Shown in pieces: positions 25,282-35,546 of a stretch of 64,000 nt of DNA; position 1 is the stretch's first letter; each line of letters starts with the position of its first letter. A program made the translations under genes and the position numbers. The stretch spans positions 79,992-143,991 of the forward strand of contig CAILUI010000249.1 of NCBI GenBank assembly GCA_903837355.1. The letters are read 5' to 3'. The notes under the pieces were generated by a model. That model was not told the DNA's origin. It worked only from the letters and a program-made list of their open reading frames with translations, and did not search any database. Source of the DNA: an uncultured Victivallales bacterium. GTDB taxonomy: Bacteria; Verrucomicrobiota; Lentisphaeria; Oligosphaerales; JAFGRS01.

Positions 25282-28200
25282 ATGAACACGGTACGCAGTC
25301 TGCTGGCAGCGCTGACCCTGGTTGGCGCCAGCGCGCGGGTACAGGCAGGACCCAACCTCTACCCTGACCCCGGCTTCGAGAGCACGGGCGAGACCGGTAC
25401 GGCACACAGCGGGGCAAAGGCTGGGCACCTCACGGTCGGGGCGCCGAGCCACTGGGCCGCCATCGGCGCCAGCATCACCGTGGAGCCCTTCGCACGCTAC
25501 CGGGTAACCGAATGGGTGAAGGCGACCGTGGGTAAGGGCATCTTCTTCGCACCTCACTGCTATGGGTGGGATGAGTACGAGTGGGCCTTCTCCGCCGCGC
25601 GGCCGGTGCCGACCATGGCCGACTGGGGGCAGACGGAGGTCACCTTCGTCACCCCCAACACCACCATGAGTGTGAACCCGCTGGCGGCCATCGACGCCGA
25701 GGCCTGCGAGGCTTGGGTGGATGACGTGGTCGTCGAGAAGATCGCTGAGCCCGAGCAGGTGATGGCGGAACTGAGCGCCAAGGCCGAGCCAACCCCCGCC
25801 GAACGGCAACTCCTCGCCCGTTGGTACGTGAAGCAGGGCAGGATGGCCGACGCGCAGGCACAGATGCGGGCAGCGGACGGCCTGGCACGGGCCGACATCG
25901 CCACCGTCCTCGCCCGGAACACGCCGGACCGCGCCGCGCGGCGGCCGTTCGTGGTGGAGGTCGTGGCCTACGGCGGGCCGACCTTCGCCAGTGGCCTGGT
26001 ACGGTTTGCCGAGATCACGGCAGGATGGAGCGTGAGCGAGAAGTTCGCCGTGGCCGTGGAGGGCGTCCTGCGGAACCCTGGCCTGGACCGCGCCGGCCGC
26101 GCGGCGCGGCTGGTCATCGAGGACCTCATGGGCGCCGCGAGCAACGGCACCGAGACCCTCGCCGACGCCAGCGCCGACGCCAGAGGCCGACAGGACGGCC
26201 TGCGCGAGGCCATGGCCGCGCTCCCACCCGACGCCGCCGCGGCACCCGAACTGCGCGCGGCCATGGCGAGCGTCGACAAGGCGGTAGCGGCGCTGGCGGC
26301 GCAGCGCGCCGCCCTGGGCACCTGCGTGGTGCAGATCGGCGGCGTGGCCCTGACTCCGGAAACCCACGCGATCATCCTGCCCAACCAGCCCACGGCGCCC
26401 GAGGAGTACGCCGCCCGTGACCTGCGCCGCCACCTGGAGTGGGTCACCGGCCGGGCTTTGCCGATCCGGCTCGAGAAGGACGCCGGCGAGTGCACGCCAC
26501 TCCACGTCGGGAGGTGTGAGCAGACCCGGAGCGCCGGGATCGACGTCGCCAGCCTGGGCGTGGAGGGTATCCACGTCAAGACCAGCGGTCCGGCTTTGTA
26601 CCTGGCCGGCAACCAGCGCGGTGTCGGCTATGCGGTGTCCGTCTTCCTGGAGGATTACGTCGGCTGCCGCTGGTTCACGCCGGACTGTGCCACCTGGCCG
26701 CAGAGCGGGACGATCGTCGTGCCGGAGGTCGACCGGCGCTACCTGCCGCCGTTGGAGTACCGCGGCGGCGACTTCCCGATCGCCCGCCAGGGTGAGTTCG
26801 CCAACCACCTTCGTCTCAACGGCGCCAACCACGCCCTGAGCGACGAGCAGGGTGGCAAGGTCGGCGTACGCAGCCTGGCGCATACGTTCGCCGCGCTGGT
26901 GCCGCCGGACACGTACTACAAAGACCACCCGGAGTACTTCTCGCTGGTGAACGGCAAGCGCCAGTCCGGCTACGCGCAACTCTGCCTGACCCATCCCGAG
27001 GTCCTGCGACTCGCTATCGCGGGCGTCCGACAATGGATCAAGGACGACCCGCGTGGCACGGTCTTCTCGGTCTCCCAGAACGATACGGCGAACTACTGCG
27101 AGTGCGCCGCCTGCACGGCGGTGGCGGACGCGGAGGGCAGCCAGTCTGGACCGGTACTGCGCTTCGTCAACGCGGTGGCGGACGACATCGGGAAGGACTA
27201 CCCCAACGTCGCCATCGAAACGCTGGCCTACCAGTACACCCGCAAGCCGCCGAAGCTCACCAAACCGCGCCCGAATGTGATCATCTGCCTATGCAGCATC
27301 GAGTGCTGTTTCATCCATCCGCTGGGCAGCGACCCCTTCAACCAGACCTTCGCTGACGACATCCGGGGCTGGAACAAGATCTGCGACCGGCTGTGGATCT
27401 GGGACTACATCATCAACTACGCCCACAGCATCTGCCCATTCCCGAACCTCTACGTGCTGCAACCAAACATCGACTTCTTCATCGCGAGCGGGGTCAAGGG
27501 CATCTACGAGGAGTCCTGCTACTACACTCCGGGGTCCGAGCTGCAGGAACTGCGCAACTACGTCATGGCCAAGCTGCTCTGGGACCCGCGTTACGACGTC
27601 GACACGGCCATCGACGAGTTCTGTGCGGCGTTCTACGGACCCGCGGCGCAGCCGCTGCGCGCCTACATCAACCTGATCCACCAGTCCACGCAGCAGGACC
27701 CGAAGCTGCACGTCCAGATCTACACCCACCCGCGCGCCTACGTTACGCCGGCGGTCATCGCGCAAGCCGGGGCACTGTTTGATCAGGCCGAGGCGGCTGT
27801 CAAGGGCGACGCCATACGGCTGCACCGTGTGCAGGTGGCCCGCCTACCCATCCTCTACGCCGAGATCACCCTCAGTAGCGGCGGCACCCTCGCTGAGCGC
27901 GGCGATCAACTCGTCCAGCAGGGCGGCACAGATGTGACGGCGCTGGCGGCGCGCTTCGAGAGCATCGCGCGGGCCGCGGGCGTGACCATGGTCAACGAGG
28001 GGACGGCGTTCGACTCCTGGCTGCAGGGTGTCCCGCGCCCGCGCCGCCAGATCGCCATCGAACGCCTGCGGAACCCAGCCCTCGACGTGGCGGTGCTACC
28101 CGAACTGGGTGGTCGGATCTGGCGCCTGAAGCTCGTCCCGTCAGGCCGCGAACTGCTGAAGGTCGAGGGCAGTGAAGGCGCCTGGATCCCCACCACCGGC

Positions 28201-28785
28201 GGCTATGAGGAGTACAGCCAGGACGGCTACCGCTCACCCGGCTGGAACGAAGCGTACAGCGTGCAGGAACGCACGGAACGCACCCTCACCATGGCCGTCG
28301 ACTTGCGCAACGGCCTCCGCCTCACCCGGCGGCTTGAGCTGGATCCGCTGAAGCCTCTCCTGACGATCCGTTCAACGCTCACCAACATCGGCGCCGAGGT
28401 CCGGACGGCCCGACTGCGCGCCCACCCGGAGTTCGCGGTCACCTCGACCGAACAGGCCAGCGTGCGCATTCTGAGCGCCGCTGGCACCTGGCAGACCGTC
28501 AGTCTGGCCAACCCGGCAGATCCCACGGCAGAGCTCAATGAGTGGCGACGCGATGGCGAGCTGCCGGCCGGCGCCTGGGCCGTGGTGGACGAGGCCGCGG
28601 ACGTTGCGATCATGGATCGCTTTGCTCCGGGCCAGGTCGTGCAAGCGCTGTTGAACCGCTCCGGGGCGCAGAGCCGCGTGAACCTCGAGATCTACTCGCC
28701 CGAAGTGCAGTTGCCGCCAGGCAAGAGCCTGAGCCTGGAGCACGCCTACGAGATCATCACGCCGGCCGCAGGGGCCTTCCGCTGA
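25282..28785 (+). CDS. Secreted DUF4838-type putative glycosidase
   Basis: A 1167-residue secreted protein. The start at 25282 follows CGGAGGG, and residues 1 to about 22 are a signal peptide. Residues 23 to about 160 look like a carbohydrate-binding sandwich (NLYPDPGFES). After a helical linker comes an alpha-glucuronidase-like N-domain (NQRGVGYAVSVFLEDYVGCRW) and a DUF4838 TIM barrel. The barrel carries the motif SQNDTANYCECAAC near 600-611, with a tight Cys cluster, and VIICLCSIECC further on. The last 250 residues are a beta-sandwich (VLPELGGRIWRL, then RLELDPLKPLLTI), as in GH families that end with a galactose-mutarotase-like domain. DUF4838 is related to glycosidases, but its substrates are mostly unknown. 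It follows the six-hairpin gene by 26 bases. Confidence 0.82.
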   Translation: MNTVRSLLAALTLVGASARVQAGPNLYPDPGFESTGETGTAHSGAKAGHLTVGAPSHWAAIGASITVEPFARYRVTEWVKATVGKGIFFAPHCYGWDEYEWAFSAARPVPTMADWGQTEVTFVTPNTTMSVNPLAAIDAEACEAWVDDVVVEKIAEPEQVMAELSAKAEPTPAERQLLARWYVKQGRMADAQAQMRAADGLARADIATVLARNTPDRAARRPFVVEVVAYGGPTFASGLVRFAEITAGWSVSEKFAVAVEGVLRNPGLDRAGRAARLVIEDLMGAASNGTETLADASADARGRQDGLREAMAALPPDAAAAPELRAAMASVDKAVAALAAQRAALGTCVVQIGGVALTPETHAIILPNQPTAPEEYAARDLRRHLEWVTGRALPIRLEKDAGECTPLHVGRCEQTRSAGIDVASLGVEGIHVKTSGPALYLAGNQRGVGYAVSVFLEDYVGCRWFTPDCATWPQSGTIVVPEVDRRYLPPLEYRGGDFPIARQGEFANHLRLNGANHALSDEQGGKVGVRSLAHTFAALVPPDTYYKDHPEYFSLVNGKRQSGYAQLCLTHPEVLRLAIAGVRQWIKDDPRGTVFSVSQNDTANYCECAACTAVADAEGSQSGPVLRFVNAVADDIGKDYPNVAIETLAYQYTRKPPKLTKPRPNVIICLCSIECCFIHPLGSDPFNQTFADDIRGWNKICDRLWIWDYIINYAHSICPFPNLYVLQPNIDFFIASGVKGIYEESCYYTPGSELQELRNYVMAKLLWDPRYDVDTAIDEFCAAFYGPAAQPLRAYINLIHQSTQQDPKLHVQIYTHPRAYVTPAVIAQAGALFDQAEAAVKGDAIRLHRVQVARLPILYAEITLSSGGTLAERGDQLVQQGGTDVTALAARFESIARAAGVTMVNEGTAFDSWLQGVPRPRRQIAIERLRNPALDVAVLPELGGRIWRLKLVPSGRELLKVEGSEGAWIPTTGGYEEYSQDGYRSPGWNEAYSVQERTERTLTMAVDLRNGLRLTRRLELDPLKPLLTIRSTLTNIGAEVRTARLRAHPEFAVTSTEQASVRILSAAGTWQTVSLANPADPTAELNEWRRDGELPAGAWAVVDEAADVAIMDRFAPGQVVQALLNRSGAQSRVNLEIYSPEVQLPPGKSLSLEHAYEIITPAAGAFR

Positions 28786-28804
28786 CGCGCCGCGGGGCCG
28801 CGAT

Positions 28805-29257
28805 TCAGGCCGCAGGCCGACCGCGAATCTCCCCAGCGAAGACCCGGATGTAGCGCACGCTCGACAGGAGCAGTGCCAAGCCCATGCCGATGTAGAGGAC
28901 GGCCAGGTAGTGCTTGGGGATGGCAGAGTGTCGCAGGGCCATTCCCATACCCATCATGCCGGCGATCAGCAGATAGCTCCGCCAGGGAACAAACGAGAAC
29001 ACGCAGCGCTTGCCATCCTTGGCCAGAATCCTGCCGACATTCCTGTCCACGATCCTGAGAAAGCCAAAATGGTGGGCGATCAACGCCAGTACGACCCCGG
29101 CGCCGACCAGCACGTACGTATGTACACCGGGGCTCTGCGCCAGCCAGGCGGAGGCCAGCAACAGGAGCATGGTCCCCACGCCGATCCACACGGCCCCAGC
29201 CAGGAACAGCAGAGCGTTCCTGGGGACGGCTGGAGTATAGCGGTTTGCCCTCCTCAT
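28805..29257 (-). CDS. Four-helix membrane protein of unknown function
   Basis: A 150-residue integral membrane protein. Four hydrophobic segments are visible: AVPRNALLFLAGAVWIGVGT, VLVGAGVVLALIAHHFGF, SYLLIAGMMGMGMAL and LAVLYIGMGLALLLSSV. A basic loop lies between the second and third (RIVDRNVGRILAKDGKR). No known family motif was recognised. The ATG at 29257 has a GGGGCAGG box; a GTG 12 codons upstream is an alternative. It diverges from the dipeptidase gene by about 50 bases and converges with the DUF4838 gene, so it may share promoter space with the dipeptidase gene. Confidence 0.7.
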   Translation of the reverse strand: MRRANRYTPAVPRNALLFLAGAVWIGVGTMLLLLASAWLAQSPGVHTYVLVGAGVVLALIAHHFGFLRIVDRNVGRILAKDGKRCVFSFVPWRSYLLIAGMMGMGMALRHSAIPKHYLAVLYIGMGLALLLSSVRYIRVFAGEIRGRPAA

Positions 29258-29307
29258 AACGCCTGCCCCGGGGAACCATCCCCTTTCCGCCACGCGCCGC
29301 CGATGCT

Positions 29308-30228
29308 ATGTTCCGCCCTACCATGGTACCGGCAGGCCAAAGCAGCAAGCCAACGCCCGGCGACCGGCAGAGCCGTAGCCAGGCGGCGCGGCGGCACTAC
29401 TGGGCCGAGCAGATGGAGGCGGCGCACGACTTCATGCAGCGCTTGCAGGTGTACCCGGTCGTCGAATCCGGCGAACCCATGCAAGCGCTCGAGCCGGCCG
29501 CCCGCGCGGCTGGCATCCGCATCGACTTCCCGGCGGGACTGAAGCTGGGCGAATTGCCGCGCGTGTTCGCCCTGCGCGCGGCGCTGGTGCCGCGGTTGCT
29601 GGCGGTCGCGACGGCCATGCTGCGGCAAGGCTGGTTGCTGCGCGTGGAGGACGCCTACCGCTCTTTGGCGGTGCAGGCCCAGGGGACCAGTTGCGACTTC
29701 GTGGTCGATGCCGTCCACCGCCGCACGCGCTGGGAACTCGGCGGCCGGACGCCGTCCCTCGAACTGGTCCTGCGCCGCATCCGGGTGTTGACAGCGACCA
29801 CGGCAAAGTCTGCCAACCACGTCTCGGGCAGCGCCCTCGACCTCTCGGTTCTCGACGCCAACAGCGGCAGTGAGGTCGACCGCGGCGGTTCGTACCTCGA
29901 GATCTCGGAGCGCACGCCGATGGGCTCGCCCTTCCTGAGCCGCAGCGCCCGCCGTAACCGCGATCGGATCAACGCCATTCTGGCCGAGTGCGGCTTCCTA
30001 CCGTACCCCTATGAGTTCTGGCACTTCAGCCACGGCGATGCCGATTTCGAACTGATCAGCGGCTCTGGCCGCCCGGCACGCTTCGGGCCCGTGGATCTCG
30101 ACATCGCCTCCGGCCGGGTAACGCCGGTGCCGGACCTCCACGTGGAACTGCTGCAGGAGAGCGCGGTCCACCGCAAACTCAGTGCCCTCTGTGCGCCGAC
30201 CAACCCCAACGGGACGGCGCCGACCTAG
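29308..30228 (+). CDS. D-alanyl-D-alanine dipeptidase-like peptidase (M15)
   Basis: A 306-residue zinc peptidase of the M15 VanX/DdpX group. It has the family's metal-binding sequence SANHVSGSALDLSV (SxHxxGxAxD) and the catalytic Glu and third ligand in EFWHFSHGD (ExxH), with EDAYRS upstream as expected for a substrate-positioning Arg. Such enzymes split D-Ala-D-Ala or similar dipeptides. In a bacterium without other glycopeptide-resistance genes nearby, recycling or degradation of peptidoglycan peptides is likelier than vancomycin resistance. The N-terminal 60 residues are basic and unassigned, and no signal peptide is clear. A GC hairpin follows its stop. Confidence 0.82.
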   Translation: MFRPTMVPAGQSSKPTPGDRQSRSQAARRHYWAEQMEAAHDFMQRLQVYPVVESGEPMQALEPAARAAGIRIDFPAGLKLGELPRVFALRAALVPRLLAVATAMLRQGWLLRVEDAYRSLAVQAQGTSCDFVVDAVHRRTRWELGGRTPSLELVLRRIRVLTATTAKSANHVSGSALDLSVLDANSGSEVDRGGSYLEISERTPMGSPFLSRSARRNRDRINAILAECGFLPYPYEFWHFSHGDADFELISGSGRPARFGPVDLDIASGRVTPVPDLHVELLQESAVHRKLSALCAPTNPNGTAPT

Positions 30229-30230
30229 AC

Positions 30231-30255
30231 GCGGGGCGCGGGCCCAACGCCCCGC
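30231..30255 (+). terminator. Hairpin after the dipeptidase gene
   Basis: GCGGGGCG and CGCCCCGC form an 8-bp stem with a 9-base loop, starting 3 bases after the stop. There is no T-run. Confidence 0.5.
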
Positions 30256-30449
30256 CTCGAGCCCGGTGGCCGCCCGGCAGCCTGGCCAACCCTCACACCC
30301 CGTCGCCAAGGCCCTCGGTCTGGCCTTGTCGAGGCTGGCCGCAGCCAGCGCTTGAGGGCACGGCAAGGCGCACGCGGCGTAGCGCACAGGAAGCCCCGAA
30401 CGCCACGCCGCACCACTACCGGCAGTGTTAGAGTTTCTTTGGTGGACTC

Positions 30450-30477
30450 TTGCATTGGGCGCGATTACCCTTATGTT
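30450..30477 (+). promoter_or_regulatory. Putative sigma-70 promoter of the GNAT-RimK pair
   Basis: TTGCAT and TATGTT, 16 bases apart, in a locally AT-richer stretch. It predicts a start near 30484, about 100 bases before the GNAT gene. The spacer length equals that of the promoter at 9573. Confidence 0.45.
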
Positions 30478-30584
30478 GTAAGTAATCTGAACGGTCTTTC
30501 GGGGGGGTGCTCAGGGTCTGCCTTGAGAGGGCTGAATGCACCCGGTTCATCGGAAGAGTGTTTCAGTACACTCAGTCGGATGAG

Positions 30585-31052
30585 ATGAACACGACGATCC
30601 GCACGGCGTCCAGTTCGGACGAGCAGGCCCTCAGCGAGCTTGAAGGCTCGTGTTTTGACGAGGACCGACGAGCAAGTCGGCTGAGTCTACGCCGTAGCCT
30701 GTCCAGCGCGCGTCAGGTCGTTCGGGTCATTGACGTTACCCCGACGAACACTGCCCCCTCGCCGTCCCTTGTGGGCGCGGCTATCTTCTGGTTCTACCCC
30801 CGATCACTGCGCATCTACTCAGTGGCCGTGCGCCCTGAGTTCCGCGGCGAGGGAGTGGGCCGACGGCTCGTCGCGGATGCCTTCCGAATGGCCCGCGATC
30901 GGGGCGCGGCCCGCATCACCCTCGAGGCCGATCAGGCCAATCCCACCCTGATCCGCTGGTACGAAGCTCAAGGTTTTGCGGTCACCGGGCAATTGCCATC
31001 GTACTATGCCCCTGGCCGAGACGCTGTCCGTATGGTCTGCCCGGTGACGTGA
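30585..31052 (+). CDS. GNAT-family N-acetyltransferase (RimI-like)
   Basis: A 155-residue acetyltransferase. The acetyl-CoA-binding motif A is clear (SVAVRPEFRGEGVGRRL), followed by the usual helix and the C-terminal NPTLIRWYEAQGFAVTG block. Start 30585 (MNTTIRTASSSDEQAL) is preferred, as it begins the GNAT fold; 26 additional upstream codons are not family-like. The acceptor cannot be predicted from sequence. The next gene, 93 bases downstream, is a RimK-like ATP-grasp with an RLAN domain, and comparative genomics has described such enzymes next to GNATs. The pair may build or cap a peptide or amide product, or modify a protein N-terminus. Confidence 0.87.
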   Translation: MNTTIRTASSSDEQALSELEGSCFDEDRRASRLSLRRSLSSARQVVRVIDVTPTNTAPSPSLVGAAIFWFYPRSLRIYSVAVRPEFRGEGVGRRLVADAFRMARDRGAARITLEADQANPTLIRWYEAQGFAVTGQLPSYYAPGRDAVRMVCPVT

Positions 31053-31145
31053 ACAAGAGAGGCGACCCGCCCCCTGTCTGGTAGAGGATGACCCTCACGG
31101 CAACGGAGCACGGCGCCGCAGTATGGAGGAAGCCCCCAGCACCGT

Positions 31146-32777
<1,632 letters not shown>

Positions 32778-32798
32778 AGGATGCCTGGACGCCCAGGA

Positions 32799-32837
32799 CG
32801 CGCCCCCCCGCCGACAGCCTGGTCGGGGGTGGGCGCG
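32799..32837. terminator. Bidirectional hairpin between convergent genes
   Basis: GCGCCCCCCCGCCGAC pairs with GTCGGGGGTGGGCGC, with one bulge and one mismatch, around a 6-base loop. It lies between the stops of the RimK-like gene and the beta-CASP gene. Confidence 0.6.
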
Positions 32838-32868
32838 CGGTGGGCTAGGGTGTCGCAGCGGCGCTGCC

Positions 32869-34263
32869 TCACAGTTCGACGGTGTCGCCCACCTGCGGCC
32901 GTTCACTCGCCAGGCCGAAGCGCTCGCGGATGCAACCGGCGAACGCCTCTCTTGCCCGCTCCTCACCGTGCGTCACGATCACGCGTGGCCGGCTGGCTGC
33001 CATGCTGCCGAACCACTCGAGCAACTCGCTCTGGCCGGCATGGGCGCTGAAGCCACCCATGGTGTGAATCTGAGCCTTCACGGCAATCGGCTCGCCGAGG
33101 ATGTTCACGCTCGTGGCGCCCTCGATCAGGGTCCGGCCGAGGGTCCCGCGGCCCTGGAACCCGACGAAGATCACTGAGGTACCGGGGCGCCACAGGTTCT
33201 GCTTCAGGTGATGCAGGATCCGGCCCGCCGTACACATGCCCGAGCCCGCCAGGATGACGCAGGGGCCGGAGATATCGTTCAGACGGCGCGACTCCTCGGT
33301 CGTCGCCACCGCGCGCACGGTGCGCATGTCTTCGGCCAACGGCTTCTGCTGCTGCAAGGCCTGGAACTCGTCATCGTAGAGGTCGACGTGCCGGGCGCAG
33401 ATGTTCGTGGCCTCGATGGCCATCGGGCTGTCGATGTAGACGGGGAACGGCGCCACCTTGTGGTTGCGGAACATGATGGCGAGCAGGTAGAGCATGAGTT
33501 GCGCCCGCCCGACAGCGAAGGTCGGGATCAGGATCTTGCTGCGTCGGGCCACCGCCTGCTGCACGATGGACTCGAACTCAGCGACCGTCTCCGCCAGCGG
33601 TTTGTGCTCGCGGTCGCCGTACGTGGACTCCAGTACCACCACGTCCGCCCCGGAGAAGTGGACCGGATCGCGCAGCATGGGCGTGTTCGCCCGACCCAGG
33701 TCGCCGGAGAAGATGATCCGGCGCGTGCGCCCCCCCTCGTTCACCGTGAGTTCGATGCAGGCCGAACCGCAGAGGTGCCCGGCATCGACGAAACGCGCCT
33801 GCATGCCCGGTGCCACCGGCACCACCCGTCCGTAGTCCACCGCCCGGAAGCTCCGCAGGATGCTATCGACGTCAGCCGCCGTGTAGAGCACGTCCAGCGC
33901 CGGCTCGCCGGCCCGCTCCCGCCGGCGGTTGGTCCGCACCAGATCCTGCTCCTGCACGTGCGCCGAGTCGCGCAGGATGAGCCCGGCAATCTCACGCGTC
34001 GCATCGGTGCTGAAGATCGGTCCCTTGAAGCCGGACCGCGCCAGCAACGGCAGGCGCCCGCAGTGGTCAAGATGCGCATGCGTGAGCAGCACCGCCGCCA
34101 GCCCGGGAGCGTCGCGCAGCGCCTTGGTGCGGTTGGCGGTGTCGGCCCGTCGCCCGCCCTGGAACATGCCGAAGTCAACCATCACCTCGGCCTCTGCGGT
34201 CCGCAGGTGGTAGGCAGACCCGGTGACTTCGCCACTGGCGGCGCCGAGAAAGGTGAGTTTCAT
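32869..34263 (-). CDS. MBL-fold beta-CASP nuclease (CPSF73-like)
   Basis: A 464-residue metallo-beta-lactamase-fold RNA nuclease of the beta-CASP group. The metal motif HAHLDH is at 62-67, followed by the family's downstream His in DAGHLCGSA and Asp in FSGDLGR. The beta-CASP insert (PTFAVGRAQLMLYLL, then VYIDSPMA) is followed by SGMCTAGRILHH and the C-terminal SAHAGQSEL motif. It should act as an endo- or exoribonuclease in RNA processing or turnover. Start 34263 gives a spacing of six bases from AAAGGG; an ATG two codons upstream is alternative. An open frame continues far upstream but is not homologous. The gene diverges from the PPK2 gene and converges on the RimK-like gene. Confidence 0.9.
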   Translation of the reverse strand: MKLTFLGAASGEVTGSAYHLRTAEAEVMVDFGMFQGGRRADTANRTKALRDAPGLAAVLLTHAHLDHCGRLPLLARSGFKGPIFSTDATREIAGLILRDSAHVQEQDLVRTNRRRERAGEPALDVLYTAADVDSILRSFRAVDYGRVVPVAPGMQARFVDAGHLCGSACIELTVNEGGRTRRIIFSGDLGRANTPMLRDPVHFSGADVVVLESTYGDREHKPLAETVAEFESIVQQAVARRSKILIPTFAVGRAQLMLYLLAIMFRNHKVAPFPVYIDSPMAIEATNICARHVDLYDDEFQALQQQKPLAEDMRTVRAVATTEESRRLNDISGPCVILAGSGMCTAGRILHHLKQNLWRPGTSVIFVGFQGRGTLGRTLIEGATSVNILGEPIAVKAQIHTMGGFSAHAGQSELLEWFGSMAASRPRVIVTHGEERAREAFAGCIRERFGLASERPQVGDTVEL

Positions 34264-34467
34264 CGCCATCCCTTTCGAGCCAACCCCCGCGACACGCGGC
34301 CGCCAGGCAGGTGCCCATGCCGGCCAGCCTCTAGCCAGTATAGCACGTTCTTCCGCGAAACCGCAACCGCGGGGCCGCCGGCGCAACCAAGGCGGGTCGC
34401 GGCTCGTCAAAGGCTGCGTGCGCAGTCTGTCGCTTGCCACCCCCAGATGGAGAGAGAGGCCAAAGAC

Positions 34468-35370
34468 ATGAAGCTCGACGCCAGCGCCCGAAAAGCCAGA
34501 GACCTCGCCGCCCCCTACCGGGTCAGTGATGGAGCTGCCTTCCGCCTCAAGGACGTCGACCCGGACGACACGGCGGGCCTCGGTAACAGCCAGAAGCCGC
34601 TCGCCAAGGAACTGCTCGCCGCCGGGGTCGCGGCCCTGTCCGATCTCCAGGACCGGCTCTACGCCCAGGACACCTGGGCGGTGCTGCTCATCATCCAGGC
34701 GATGGACGCCGCCGGCAAGGACGGCGTCATCAAACACGTCATGTCCGGCATCAACCCGCAGGGCTGCCAGGTCTACTCGTTCAAGACTCCCTCCAGCGAG
34801 GAACTGGACCACGACTACCTCTGGCGCTGCCAGAAGTGCCTGCCCGAGCGCGGCCGCATCGGCATCTTCAATCGTTCTTACTACGAGGAGGTGCTGGTGG
34901 TGCGGGTACACCCAGAGTTCCTGGCCCGACAGAGACTCCCGCAAGCACTGGTCTCGGGCCAGCTCTGGAAGGACCGCTACGAGGACATCCGCCACTTTGA
35001 GCGCTACCTCGGCCGCAACGGCATCGCGGTGCGCAAGTTCTTTCTCCACGTCTCCCCGGAGGAGCAACGCCAGCGCTTCCTGGAGCGCCTCGAGAACCCT
35101 GAGAAGAACTGGAAGTTCTCTGCCGCAGACGCCCAGGAGCGGGAGCACTGGCCGGCGTACATGGAAGCCTATGAGGACATGATCCGCCACACCGCCACCG
35201 ACGTGGCCCCATGGTACGTGGTGCCCGCCGATCACAAGTGGTTCACGCGACTGGTCGTTGCCGGCGCGGTCATCGACACTCTCTGCTCCCTGGACCTGAA
35301 GTTCCCGATCGTCCCCCCGGAGCGAACGGCAGAGTTGGCGGCAGCCAGGACCGCACTCCTCAACGAGTAA
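34468..35370 (+). CDS. ppk2: Polyphosphate kinase 2 family protein
   Basis: A 300-residue PPK2-family kinase, which moves phosphate between polyphosphate and nucleotides. The Walker A equivalent IIQAMDAAGKDGVIKH lies near 75-90, and the family motifs GIFNRSYYEEVLVVRVHPE, KFFLHVSPEEQRQRF and APWYVVPADHKWF follow. The length agrees with single-domain PPK2 enzymes of the type that phosphorylate AMP or ADP; the class cannot be decided by eye. Start 34468 sits after a GAGAGAGG box. The 200-base gap upstream is shared with the divergent beta-CASP gene, so both could be driven from this region. Confidence 0.92.
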   Translation: MKLDASARKARDLAAPYRVSDGAAFRLKDVDPDDTAGLGNSQKPLAKELLAAGVAALSDLQDRLYAQDTWAVLLIIQAMDAAGKDGVIKHVMSGINPQGCQVYSFKTPSSEELDHDYLWRCQKCLPERGRIGIFNRSYYEEVLVVRVHPEFLARQRLPQALVSGQLWKDRYEDIRHFERYLGRNGIAVRKFFLHVSPEEQRQRFLERLENPEKNWKFSAADAQEREHWPAYMEAYEDMIRHTATDVAPWYVVPADHKWFTRLVVAGAVIDTLCSLDLKFPIVPPERTAELAAARTALLNE

Positions 35371-35546
35371 CGCCATCCCGACGACCAGCGCCGGGGGCGG
35401 GGCTGACCTGAGACACGGCTAGTCGCGGCCGTCTGGCAGCGCTACATTCCGCCCCAGTCCGGCCGTACCCGCCCCGGCGCCTGCCGCCTCGTCATGGCGA
35501 CGACAGCGGCAGCTTCCGGCACGGTGCGGCCGCAGGCAAGGGAGAC

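Larger units (their letters stand above)
30229..30584. other. Intergenic region before the GNAT gene
   Basis: 356 bases without a convincing gene. It holds the hairpin at 30231-30255, a GC-rich stretch and a lower-GC section with the promoter at 30450-30477. Confidence 0.6.

Noticed and set aside
29308..30228. Vancomycin-resistance role for the dipeptidase
   Set aside because: No vanH, vanA-type ligase or matching regulatory genes are nearby; cell-wall recycling is simpler.
32869..35376. Possible 835-residue form of the beta-CASP nuclease
   Set aside because: The additional N-terminal part is antisense to the PPK2 gene and shows no homology; the nuclease starts naturally at MKLTFLG after AAAGGG.
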